Of a stretch of 64,000 nucleotides of DNA, positions 34,470 to 42,782 are shown one piece after another. The DNA is taken from the NCBI RefSeq assembly GCF_003935425.1, contig NZ_RHQN01000001.1, positions 496,001-560,000 of the forward strand. Reading direction: 5' to 3'. Below the pieces are notes generated by a model. The model saw nothing but the letters and a program-made list of their open reading frames with translations, was not told where the DNA came from and did not search any database. Both the position numbers and the translations under genes were made by a program. Numbering within the stretch: the stretch's first letter is position 1; each line of letters starts with the position of its first letter. This stretch comes from Pseudomonas sp. v388. GTDB lineage: Bacteria > Pseudomonadota > Gammaproteobacteria > Pseudomonadales > Pseudomonadaceae.

Positions 34470-35591
34470 TCAGACGAGCAACAGTGGGTCTTGGGTTTCG
34501 TTGAGGCGCGGAGCGTTGGAACAGGCATGAGCCGATCTGAAAAGCGCCGACACAGGCGTCGGGAGGGCAGGAATTTTTTGACCGCCTGCCTCTACATGGC
34601 GGTCAAACACCCGCCGAGCGGTGACCTGAGGATCCTGCACCCCCTCCTCAAGCGTGGCCACGATCGAGCAGCAGACGTCTTGCCCTTCAAACACTGATCG
34701 CCAGTGCTCGGCGGAACGACTGCCAATGATCTGCGCGACCGCTGACTTCACCAGATCCGCGGGCGCATGTTCCTCTCGCAGATGTAATGGGAGCTCAATC
34801 AGGTTGCAGAACAATGCCCAAAACTTGGGTTCTAGCGGAGCTGCAGCCAGGTATCGGCCATCTGCGGTCGGGTAGATCTGGTACCGAGGCGACCCGCCGG
34901 TAACCACCTCATCACCCGTCCCAGGCCAGCGGCCATGAGCAAAGCCGTTACCAAGCCCCCAGTACATGAACGCATACAGGTTATCGGCCATCGAGACATC
35001 CAGATGGCAACCGAGGCCCGTGCGATCTCGCTTGGCGAGGGCAAACATGATGTTCATTACGGCTGGGTACGCGCCGCCAGCAATGTCAGCAGCAAGCACT
35101 TGCGGAAGTACCGGTACGGAATCAATTCCGCTCACGCTGAGGACGCCAGTTTCGGCCATATAGTTGAGATCGTGGCCGGCATTGCGTGCTTTGGGCCCAG
35201 ACTGCCCCCAACCAGTGATAGAGCAATAGACCAGCTTGGGGTTCATGCGGCGCACCGCCTCATAGCCAAGCCCCAGCCGCTCCATGACGCCCGGGCGAAA
35301 CTGCTCGATCAGGACATCCGCACGCTCAATGAGTGGTTTTAGTCGAGCAATTGCATCAGGTGATTTGAGGTCGATGGCAATCGACTGTTTACCCCGGTTT
35401 AGAAGCACAAAGTTAACGCTGTCGTCGCCAAGCTTGGGTTCGTAGGTGCGCATCTCATCGCCACGATCCGGCTTTTCCAGTTTCACTACCCGAGCCCCGG
35501 CGTCTGCCAAAATGAGGCTGGCCATGGGCCCCGGCAGCAGTGTGCTGAAATCGAGAACTAACAGACCTTCCAATGGTTGCATGGTATTCAC
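34470..35591 (-). CDS. CaiB/BaiF-type CoA transferase
   Basis: 373 aa (an inner ATG at 35582 is possible). Family III CoA transferase: PLEGLLVLDFSTLLPGPMASLILADAGARVVKLEKPDRGDEMR at the start, NRGKQSIAIDLKSP, and LAADIAGGAY with the expected catalytic Asp. It moves CoA between a donor and a carboxylic acid. One of two such genes in the operon, next to an AMP-forming ligase, so activation and CoA recycling may be handled by different enzymes. Confidence 0.9.
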   Translation of the reverse strand: MNTMQPLEGLLVLDFSTLLPGPMASLILADAGARVVKLEKPDRGDEMRTYEPKLGDDSVNFVLLNRGKQSIAIDLKSPDAIARLKPLIERADVLIEQFRPGVMERLGLGYEAVRRMNPKLVYCSITGWGQSGPKARNAGHDLNYMAETGVLSVSGIDSVPVLPQVLAADIAGGAYPAVMNIMFALAKRDRTGLGCHLDVSMADNLYAFMYWGLGNGFAHGRWPGTGDEVVTGGSPRYQIYPTADGRYLAAAPLEPKFWALFCNLIELPLHLREEHAPADLVKSAVAQIIGSRSAEHWRSVFEGQDVCCSIVATLEEGVQDPQVTARRVFDRHVEAGGQKIPALPTPVSALFRSAHACSNAPRLNETQDPLLLV

Positions 35592-35623
35592 CTCTTATTC
35601 GCTTTATGGGTGAAACGATGATC

Positions 35624-36271
35624 TCAACGAGGCAGGCGAGCCAAGGCGACCTGGGCGCGACGAGGAGGCGCGTAGGCGGCGTCCCCGAGCGCCTTGTACA
35701 ACGCTTCGGTGGTCAAACAGTGCTCAGCCAGGCCGGTGCGTTCAAGAAGCTCGATTGGCCCCTCGGGGTAGCCGAGGCCAAGCCGCAGGGTCAAATCCAG
35801 GTCATCAGCTGTCGCCAACCCCGAATCAAGCTTCGCCAAGGCGACGTTGTAGTAAGGGCGTACTAATCTATTGACGATGCGGCCAGGAAAATCGGCGCAC
35901 ACCGCAGTTTTCAACTTATGCGATTGAAATAGGTTCTCGGCGAGGGCAATTGCATCTGTAGGCGTGTTGGGTTGACGCACAATCTCTACGAGATCACTGG
36001 GGGATGCATTTCCTAGGCGAAAGCGCGCAAATCCCATGACCCGACTGCCCTCTTCCCCTCGATGCTCACCGGTGTGCACTCCAAGACACTCGTCACCCAA
36101 TTCGATCAGAATCAGTCGGTAGTGACCGGCATCGCTCAACTGCGCAAAGGCTTGCCCAGCGTCACTGCCAAGGATGACCAGGATATCGGTGTCGACGGTG
36201 TGCGCTTCGATCAGAGCATGCGGCGTCGGGAATGAGCGGCTGCTGCCAGCGTGGTGAATTGAGCATTTCAT
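35624..36271 (-). CDS. Stand-alone 3HCDH C-terminal-type protein
   Basis: 215 aa. Residues about 120-205 form the 3-hydroxyacyl-CoA dehydrogenase C-terminal domain (FPGRIVNRLVRPYYNVALAKLDSGLATADDLDLTLRLGLGYPEGPIELLER). The first 115 residues are a reduced Rossmann-like region without the GxGxxG NAD signature. It corresponds to the second half of the 510-aa protein in the same operon, so it probably acts as a partner subunit rather than a complete dehydrogenase. It lies three bases after the next gene. Confidence 0.8.
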   Translation of the reverse strand: MKCSIHHAGSSRSFPTPHALIEAHTVDTDILVILGSDAGQAFAQLSDAGHYRLILIELGDECLGVHTGEHRGEEGSRVMGFARFRLGNASPSDLVEIVRQPNTPTDAIALAENLFQSHKLKTAVCADFPGRIVNRLVRPYYNVALAKLDSGLATADDLDLTLRLGLGYPEGPIELLERTGLAEHCLTTEALYKALGDAAYAPPRRAQVALARLPR

Positions 36272-36274
36272 GGT

Positions 36275-37147
36275 TTAGCTCCCGAAGATCTTGGTTGAGT
36301 CGTATTCGAGAAAGCCGCGCTGGGTTTTACGCCCCAGACGTTTTGCCGCGACCATTCGCCGAAGAAGCGGCGGGCATGCGGCGCGGGGCTCATGCGTAAC
36401 ACCATGCAGGGCTTCGCAGAGCAGCACTTGCGTGTCGAGCCCGACAAGGTCGAGCAACTCCATCGGGCCCATGGCGTAACCCAACGCTCCTTTGATGGCC
36501 TTATCGATCTCTGCAGGATCGGCCACACCTTGTTCCACGAGGCGGATCGCGTCGTTGTTGAATGGCACGAGGAAGCAGTTGAGGATGAACCCAGGCTGAT
36601 CTTGAGTTTTCACAGGACGCTGACCAATCTCTTCGCAGATCGACCACGCTCGGCTAAATGTGTCGTCGCTGGTTTCCAGCCCTGGTGACATTTCGACCAG
36701 CTTCATGAGCTGTGCAGGCAAACAGAAATGCATCCCGACGAATCGATCCGGCCGGCCGCTCACCGCGGCAATCTCAGTGATCGATAACGTCGACGTGTTG
36801 GACGCAAACAGCGTGTTCGGCCCACAGTGCTGGTCGAGCCGTTGGAACAACGCGCCCTTTACCTTGAGGTCTTCGAAGACTGCCTCGATCACCAGGTCGC
36901 AGTCTTTGATTTGCTCAGGGTCGGTGGCAACGCCGACACGTTCCATGATCTCTTCGACCTGCTCTGCTGTGAGCTTTGCGCGGGCAACGGACTTTTCAAA
37001 GAAGGCTGCCATTTGTGCCCGTGCCGCTTCCAAACGACCCTGATCGACATCGAAAAGGACAGTGCTGGCGCCGCTACGTGCGGCAACGATCGCGATGCCG
37101 GTGCCCATGGTTCCGCACCCGGCCACGCAGATGGATAGTTTTGACAT
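36275..37147 (-). CDS. 3-hydroxybutyryl-CoA dehydrogenase-like protein
   Basis: 290 aa, full length for the PaaH/Hbd type. AGCGTMGTGIAIVAARSG at the N-terminus, FASNTSTLSITEIAAVSGRPDRFVGMHFCLPAQLMKLVEM, and 'GALGYAMGPMELLDLVGLDT' near the C-terminus. NAD-dependent oxidation of a 3-hydroxyacyl-CoA. Third such domain protein in this operon. Confidence 0.9.
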   Translation of the reverse strand: MSKLSICVAGCGTMGTGIAIVAARSGASTVLFDVDQGRLEAARAQMAAFFEKSVARAKLTAEQVEEIMERVGVATDPEQIKDCDLVIEAVFEDLKVKGALFQRLDQHCGPNTLFASNTSTLSITEIAAVSGRPDRFVGMHFCLPAQLMKLVEMSPGLETSDDTFSRAWSICEEIGQRPVKTQDQPGFILNCFLVPFNNDAIRLVEQGVADPAEIDKAIKGALGYAMGPMELLDLVGLDTQVLLCEALHGVTHEPRAACPPLLRRMVAAKRLGRKTQRGFLEYDSTKIFGS

Positions 37148-37173
37148 TGTTTTTATTCCTTACGCAGGTACGG

Positions 37174-38349
37174 TTAACGCTCGATGAAGCTGCGCCCGAT
37201 GATTTGTCGGTGGATCTGGTTCGTGCCTTCCCAGATCTGTTCAATCTTCGCGTCACGGAACAACCTTTCCACTCTGTATTCCTTGCAGTAGCCATAGCCG
37301 CCGTGAAGCTGAATGGCTTCGGTGGCCATGCGCATTGCGAGGTCAGACGCACGTAGCTTGAGGATCGACGCTTCGACGCCGATGTCGTGAATGCCGCTAT
37401 CGACGAGTCGGGCAACGTTGAGTAACCAGCCCTCACAAAGCGCGAGCTCCGACGCCAGATCGGCAAGCAGAAACTGGATGCCCTGAAACTCGATGATGCG
37501 TCGGGAAGACTGACGGCGCCCGTTGATGTAGGCCACTGCATCCTCGAACGCTGCTCGCGCAATACCGAGCGAGTGCGCACCGACACTGGGGCGAGATTTG
37601 TTCAGAGACCCGATGAGCATCTTCAGCCCTTCGCCAGGGCCGCAGATAAGGTTGTGCCGCGAAACCCGGCATTGGTCGAAATTCAAGGTCGCAGTACTGG
37701 ATGCACGGTGCCCAAGCTTGTCTTCAAGGCGGGCAACACTCAAACCAGCAGTACCCTTCTCGATCACGAGGCAGGAGATCGCTTGCTTGGGATCTTCAAC
37801 GCCCGCCCACTTTCCGAACACCAGGTACACGTCAGCGACATCGCCGTTGGTGATGAAGGTTTTACTGCCATTGACGACGATGTGATCGCCATCCTCGCGA
37901 AAGCTGGTGCGCATACCCGTCGCATCAGAACCTGCATCGGGCTCCGTGATGACCAGTGCACCGATGCCTCCGTTCGCAATTACAGGGAGCAGCCGCTCTT
38001 TCTGTTCAGCGGTACCGAACTCAATGATCGGCTTAATCGCATGGTAATTCGTTGCCCAGATGATGCCTGTACTCGCACAAGCCGCGCTGATTTCACGAAC
38101 GCAAGCAAGATACACGAGGTACGAGAGCCCGGCGCCTCCGTACTCTTCCGGAATGAACATAGCGTTCAGTCCTAGCCTGTTGATCGCTTCAACATTCGCC
38201 CACGGAAATTCCTTCGTCTCATCGTAATGAGCGGCGCGAGGGGCTATCTCTTCGCGAGCCAGCGCTTTGACCGACTCCAAGAGCATGGCCTCTTCCGGGT
38301 TGAGGCCCAGTTGGCTGTCCAGCCGTTCGATTACATTCATTGAAGGCAC
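37174..38349 (-). CDS. Acyl-CoA dehydrogenase (AliB-like candidate)
   Basis: 391 aa. True acyl-CoA dehydrogenase: ALVITEPDAGSDATGMRT, KTFITNGDVADVYLVFGK, and a C-terminal IEQIWEGTNQIHRQIIGR, whose Glu is in the position of the catalytic base. This separates it from the DszC-like proteins elsewhere in the window. It introduces a 2,3-double bond into an acyl- or cycloalkanecarboxyl-CoA; an ETF is needed and not encoded here. Confidence 0.9.
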   Translation of the reverse strand: MPSMNVIERLDSQLGLNPEEAMLLESVKALAREEIAPRAAHYDETKEFPWANVEAINRLGLNAMFIPEEYGGAGLSYLVYLACVREISAACASTGIIWATNYHAIKPIIEFGTAEQKERLLPVIANGGIGALVITEPDAGSDATGMRTSFREDGDHIVVNGSKTFITNGDVADVYLVFGKWAGVEDPKQAISCLVIEKGTAGLSVARLEDKLGHRASSTATLNFDQCRVSRHNLICGPGEGLKMLIGSLNKSRPSVGAHSLGIARAAFEDAVAYINGRRQSSRRIIEFQGIQFLLADLASELALCEGWLLNVARLVDSGIHDIGVEASILKLRASDLAMRMATEAIQLHGGYGYCKEYRVERLFRDAKIEQIWEGTNQIHRQIIGRSFIER

Positions 38350-38368
38350 CTGTTGCTATGAGGGTTGA

Positions 38369-39148
38369 TCAGTGGCCGAACTTGTCAGCGTCAGGCTTGC
38401 GCCGAGCGTTGAAAGACGCCTTCAGTTCATGGGCTTCCTCAGAGTCGAGATAAGGTCGCAGCAGTAGGTCGTGGGATATGCGAGCCAGGCCGGCAACGCC
38501 GTTGTGCCTGGCAGTAAATGCGGCTTTCAGAGATGCCAGCGCAAAGGCGCCACGATCGGCAACCGCAAGCGCCATCTCCCGAGTAGCCGCCGCGAGCTGA
38601 TCATCAGGAACGACCTTGTTGATCAGTCCATACTCCAGAGCCTGCTGGGCGGTGAGCTTGTCGTTCAAAAACCACATCTCTTTCGCTCGACGCTTACCTA
38701 CCAGATCTTCCAGGTACCAGGTGCCATACCCCGCATCGAAGCTGCCAACCATTGGGCCGACCTGACGAAAAATGGCGCTCTCTTTGGCGATCGAGAGATC
38801 GCACACGACTTGCAGAACGTTTCCACCTCCGACGGCGTGGCCGTTAACGCTCGCGATCACTGGCTTTTGCAGGCGCTCAATGGCGTCATACATTTCCAAC
38901 GTCGGAAGCACCCCCGCGTAAAGCAGCGAATCTTCCATGCCGTCTTTACGGCCACCTGTGCAAAAAAAGCGGTCACCGGCGCCTGTGATCACCAGCACCC
39001 GGGTGCGTGTCTCATTGCGAACAGACTCGATGCAATCGCGTATCTCCAGGCACATGGTCTTCGTGAACATGTTTCCATCGTCCGGGCGATTGAGCGTCAG
39101 CGTCCCTACCGCACCGTCTTCTTCGTACAGAATCGTTTCGTATTGCAT
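38369..39148 (-). CDS. MenB/BadI-like crotonase, candidate ketocyclohexanecarboxyl-CoA hydrolase
   Basis: 259 aa from ATG 39148 with AGGAAG upstream; a longer frame to 39178 overlaps the next gene. Crotonase fold, but with the MenB/BadI signature VGSFDAGYGTWYLEDLVGKRRAKEMWF and the MenB-like tail EEAHELKASFNARRKPDADKFG. MenB makes dihydroxynaphthoyl-CoA for menaquinone, and BadI opens the ring of 2-ketocyclohexanecarboxyl-CoA to pimeloyl-CoA. No other men genes are near and Pseudomonas uses ubiquinone, so a BadI-like ring hydrolase is more likely. It is the strongest pointer to an alicyclic substrate. Confidence 0.8.
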   Translation of the reverse strand: MQYETILYEEDGAVGTLTLNRPDDGNMFTKTMCLEIRDCIESVRNETRTRVLVITGAGDRFFCTGGRKDGMEDSLLYAGVLPTLEMYDAIERLQKPVIASVNGHAVGGGNVLQVVCDLSIAKESAIFRQVGPMVGSFDAGYGTWYLEDLVGKRRAKEMWFLNDKLTAQQALEYGLINKVVPDDQLAAATREMALAVADRGAFALASLKAAFTARHNGVAGLARISHDLLLRPYLDSEEAHELKASFNARRKPDADKFGH

Positions 39149-39174
39149 GAGAGGCTTCCTTGTTACGTGGCAGT

Positions 39175-40398
39175 TCAAATGATCTTGTCGTTGCTGAGCA
39201 GCTCGATTTGCTCAGGCGTGTAGCCCAGCATATCCCCCAGCACCTCATGCGTGTGCTCGCCGAGTCTTGGGGGCGCGCTACGGTACCCTGCTGCCTTGCC
39301 GTCCAGCTGAATACCAAGCCCAACCTGAGGGAGGGAATGGCCGTCGCGGGGAATCTGGAAGAACAGGTTCCGGTCGTGAAAGTGCGCGTCGTCGGTGACT
39401 TCATCGACACGGTATATCGGCCCCGCGGGGACGCCTGCCCCAGCCAGCAATTCCAACCACTCAGCGCGAGGCTTGTGCAGAAGAATGTCCTGGATGGCGG
39501 CGACGATTTCTTCTCTGCGCTCTCGACGCTGGGCATTGCTGGCGAGTTCAGGGTCAAGACCCATTTCTGGCCGTTGCACCAGTTCCCAGAAACGCTGCCA
39601 GATGCGATCAGTACCCAAGCTCAACGTCAGGGGCTCATCTGCGGTATCAAACGTCTGGTAGACAGCGATGACACTGTCCCTGCCCCCGGTTCGGCGCGAA
39701 ACCTCGCCAGAGCCCAGGTAGGGAGTGATCCTCGGGGAAGTGAATCGCACCATGCTTTCAGTCAGTGCGATGTCCACCGTCGCCCCTTGGCCCGTTTGCT
39801 GGCGGCGATACAGCGCAGCCAGGACGGCCATGGCTGCATCGTTGCCGGCGAGCATGTCTGCGGCTGGAGCACCAACTTTCTGAGGGGCGGCATCAGATGG
39901 CCCTGTAAGATCCATGATGCCGCTGTAACCTTCTGCAATCAGGTCATAACATGGCTTGCTCGCATTTCGCCCTGTGAGCCCGAAACCGGTGATGCTGGCG
40001 ACGACCAGACGATCACGACCTGAGCGCAGCTGATCAGGTGTCATGCCAAGTTTTAACTGAACATCTTTGGTCTGGTTGGTGACCACAACGTCGGCCTTGT
40101 CCAGCATGGCATCCAGCACAGCACGTCCCTCAACGGTGCTGAAATCAAGCCTGACACTGCGCTTGTTCCGATTCACACTCAAAAACCACAACGATTCACC
40201 ATCCAGAAATGGAGGGCCCCAGAAACGGGCGTCATCCCCGCCGCGCCGTTCAACCTTGATGACATCGGCGCCGAAATCCGACAGCAGCATGGTTGCGTAG
40301 GGCCCAGCGATGGACGTAGTGAGGTCTAGAACGCGCACCCCCTCGAGGATGGAAAACGTCGGTTCTTTATGACCAATCGGGAGGCTGGTGGCTAGCAT
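39175..40398 (-). CDS. CaiB/BaiF-type CoA transferase, first gene of the operon
   Basis: 407 aa. Family III CoA transferase: ILEGVRVLDLTTSIAGPYATMLLSDFGADVIKVERRGGDDARFWGPPF, NRNKRSVRLDFS, and PAADMLAGNDAAMAV with the catalytic-type Asp. AAGGGGA precedes ATG 40398. It leads the ten-gene operon behind a sigma-54 promoter. Confidence 0.9.
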   Translation of the reverse strand: MLATSLPIGHKEPTFSILEGVRVLDLTTSIAGPYATMLLSDFGADVIKVERRGGDDARFWGPPFLDGESLWFLSVNRNKRSVRLDFSTVEGRAVLDAMLDKADVVVTNQTKDVQLKLGMTPDQLRSGRDRLVVASITGFGLTGRNASKPCYDLIAEGYSGIMDLTGPSDAAPQKVGAPAADMLAGNDAAMAVLAALYRRQQTGQGATVDIALTESMVRFTSPRITPYLGSGEVSRRTGGRDSVIAVYQTFDTADEPLTLSLGTDRIWQRFWELVQRPEMGLDPELASNAQRRERREEIVAAIQDILLHKPRAEWLELLAGAGVPAGPIYRVDEVTDDAHFHDRNLFFQIPRDGHSLPQVGLGIQLDGKAAGYRSAPPRLGEHTHEVLGDMLGYTPEQIELLSNDKII

Positions 40399-40431
40399 GA
40401 AGTTCCCCTTTTTGTATTTGCATGATGTTTT

Positions 40432-40446
40432 GCAACAGCTATGCCA
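40432..40446 (-). promoter_or_regulatory. Sigma-54 promoter of the ten-gene operon
   Basis: On the minus strand TGGCATAGCTGTTGC followed by A, matching TGGCA-N6-TTGC. About 34 bp before ATG 40398, so a leader of about 20 nt is expected. The activator gene lies immediately upstream in the opposite direction. Confidence 0.75.
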
Positions 40447-40475
40447 TACGTTTAGGATCGCTTGCAGATCAGGGA

Positions 40476-40489
40476 TTTAAGCGCTCAAA
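40476..40489. promoter_or_regulatory. Candidate activator binding site TTTAAGCGCTCAAA
   Basis: A 14-bp dyad with one mismatched pair, 30 bp upstream of the -24 element, between the divergent operon and activator gene. The match to a known site is not established. Confidence 0.35.
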
Positions 40490-40615
40490 CTCATCGCATG
40501 CCCATTGACTTAAGCAGCTATGCGCATCGAAGTTGTATTTTAGAAAGACACACCATCCGCCTACTCTGTCTGCGTTGTGCACAGTGCGGTTATAGAAAAA
40601 ACACGAGGTGCCAAG

Positions 40616-42238
40616 ATGCATCCCAGCTTCGAAGTGGTCGTTTTTGATGACGATGGTCAGGTTCAATTTTGCACTCGCGGCGGGGCTGATCCTGAGCTTC
40701 ATGGCCAACTAGCTCGCTTGATCCACAGCACCCCCGAATCTCGGCAACTCGTTCCCCTAGGACAGGAAGACAAGCGGGTTGCATTGTTCCTGCGTCAGCC
40801 CACCCAAACGATGGCAATCGTCCACGAAGACTCCGCCGACCATACGTTGCTCGATTTCATCGGCTCCGTGGACATCGCGTTCGATATCCTCAAGCACTTC
40901 ATCACCAATCCCTATGAGGGTATAACCGTCGTCGACCGGGATGCGGTGCTACGGTACATCAGCCCCGTGCATGAGCGGTTTTTTGGTTTCAAACCAGGTG
41001 GCGCTGTCGGGCAACCTGTGGAGGACGTTATCGAGAACACTCGCCTGCAGGAGGTGGTGCGCACCGGCAAGGCGGAGATTGGCCAAGTACAGCAGATGCG
41101 TAATACCTCACGTGTCGTCAACCGAATACCGATCACGCGCGATGGCGAAGTCGTAGGCGCAATTGGCCGTGTGATGTTTCGCGCTCCTGAGGAGGTTCAT
41201 GAACTGAGTCGTCAAATCTCGTCACTGCGTGCAGAGGTCAATTACTACGAATCAGAGCTCACTCGCTTGCGGCACCGCACCTATGGACTGGATGAGATCG
41301 TGGGCGAAAGTGAGGCCATCCAAAGACTCAAATCTCAGATCCGAAAGGTCGCACCGCTCGACGTTCCTGTCTTCATCGCCGGAGAAAGCGGGACAGGCAA
41401 GGAGCTCGTTGCTCACGCCATCCACAATCTGAGTCGGCGCAGCGAGAAGCCCATGGTTGTCGTCAACTGTGGCGCCCTCCCCGACACCTTGGTCGAGAGC
41501 GAACTGTTTGGTTATGACCAAGGCGCATTCACTGGAGCCAAGCGTGAAGGCCGGGTGGGGAAATTCGAGCTCGCGGATCGCAGCAGCTTGTTTCTTGATG
41601 AGGTCGGCGACCTTCCTCTGGAGGCTCAGGTCAAGCTGCTGCGTGTACTGGAAGGCAGCAGTTTTGAGCGTGTCGGTAGTAATAAGGCTCGCACCACAGA
41701 TTTCCGTTTGATCAGTGCGACAAACAGAGACCTCAAAAGCGCGATTGCTGGCCAGGAGTATCGCGCAGATCTTTATTTCCGCATCAGCGGGGTGACGCTG
41801 ACCATCCCTCCACTGCGCGAACGGCGAGAAGACATCCCGTTGCTTACTCGTCACTTCATTGCTCACATCTCAAACCGGGTAGGCTCGGACGTGCGCAGTA
41901 TCAATCCGGCAGCGCTGGCTCTCCTGCAGCGCCAGCCATGGCCAGGGAATGTCCGGCAGCTATACCACGAGATTCAGCAGGCCATCATCTTTGCCAACCA
42001 CCATGAGCTGGAAGCCAGCGACTTTGGGCACCTGGATAACATCGACGTCCCGCACGATAACGAGGCGCATTTGGAGGCAGGCGCGTTGACGATGAAAGAC
42101 ACTATGGGAAACGTTGAGCTCAACCTCATCCGTGACGCTCTCAAACAGTACGGTGGCAATAAAAAGCGAGTTGCCAAAGAACTCGGGATCTCACGGTCTT
42201 ATCTCTATAAGCGGCTGGCGGATCTTGATGAGGAGTGA
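40616..42238 (+). CDS. Sigma-54-dependent activator with PAS-type sensor domain
   Basis: 540 aa from ATG 40616 with GAGG upstream. N-terminal PAS-like sensor region at about 85-190 (NPYEGITVVDRDAVLRYISPVHERFFGF), a coiled-coil-like linker, then the AAA+ domain: walker A GESGTGKE at 256-263, GAFTGA at 303-308 (sigma-54 contact), LFLDEV at 325-330, and LRERREDIPLL. C-terminal Fis-type HTH GGNKKRVAKELGISRSYLYKRLADL. It activates RpoN holoenzyme; its likely targets are the four sigma-54 promoters of this cluster. Confidence 0.93.
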   Translation: MHPSFEVVVFDDDGQVQFCTRGGADPELHGQLARLIHSTPESRQLVPLGQEDKRVALFLRQPTQTMAIVHEDSADHTLLDFIGSVDIAFDILKHFITNPYEGITVVDRDAVLRYISPVHERFFGFKPGGAVGQPVEDVIENTRLQEVVRTGKAEIGQVQQMRNTSRVVNRIPITRDGEVVGAIGRVMFRAPEEVHELSRQISSLRAEVNYYESELTRLRHRTYGLDEIVGESEAIQRLKSQIRKVAPLDVPVFIAGESGTGKELVAHAIHNLSRRSEKPMVVVNCGALPDTLVESELFGYDQGAFTGAKREGRVGKFELADRSSLFLDEVGDLPLEAQVKLLRVLEGSSFERVGSNKARTTDFRLISATNRDLKSAIAGQEYRADLYFRISGVTLTIPPLRERREDIPLLTRHFIAHISNRVGSDVRSINPAALALLQRQPWPGNVRQLYHEIQQAIIFANHHELEASDFGHLDNIDVPHDNEAHLEAGALTMKDTMGNVELNLIRDALKQYGGNKKRVAKELGISRSYLYKRLADLDEE

Positions 42239-42270
42239 CAGTCCTGTGCTGGAATCCCGTGCAGGTGTCT

Positions 42271-42639
42271 TCAGCGGACGCCATGGCGTTCCATGCATGG
42301 GATTTCCAGAGTCTGACACCACATCGGCGATGCGAAACTCATCACGGCGTGGCTGAGAATCTCGAGCCCGGGTAGCAAGGCTGCTGCGATGGCTTCGGCT
42401 TTCGGCGTTGGCTTCATCATCCCTTGCATTCGCAGGAACAGATCGTCCGCAAAGTCATGGCGCAAGTCACGCAGACAGTTGCTGACAGCGGGTTGAGTCA
42501 CGCCCAGGCGCAACGCTGCGGTACTGACATTCCGCTCGCGGAACACCGTCATGAACACGATCAGTTTTGCAAGGTCGACTCGTTTCAGAAAGGTAGGCAT
42601 TTGTCGAGATTCACTTCCGCCAACGCTCACGGTACTCAT
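42271..42639 (-). pseudogene. Truncated LysR regulator (HTH part only)
   Basis: 122 aa with the LysR winged helix (VFMTVFRERNVSTAALRLGVTQPAVSNCLRDLRHDFADDLFLRMQGMMKPTPKAEAI), then an unrelated 18-residue tail and stop 32 bp from the activator gene. LysR proteins are about 300 aa, so the effector domain is missing. Either a remnant cut by a rearrangement at the end of the catabolic cluster or a small DNA-binding peptide. Confidence 0.7.
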
Positions 42640-42782
42640 GCATTCCCTCCTCTAAACCAAACAGGAACGGCCGCTATTTTAGGCGCTGGCCGACCTCCAC
42701 ATTTTGGAATCTCAGGCCAAGGTGTTGAGCATCGGCGGCCAAGGCCGCCGGTGCATTGGAAGGAATCCGCAGCTGGCTGGTT

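Noticed and set aside
38369-39148. Menaquinone biosynthesis enzyme MenB
   Set aside because: Motifs fit MenB, but no other men genes are present, the genus uses ubiquinone and the operon is catabolic, so a BadI-like role is preferred.
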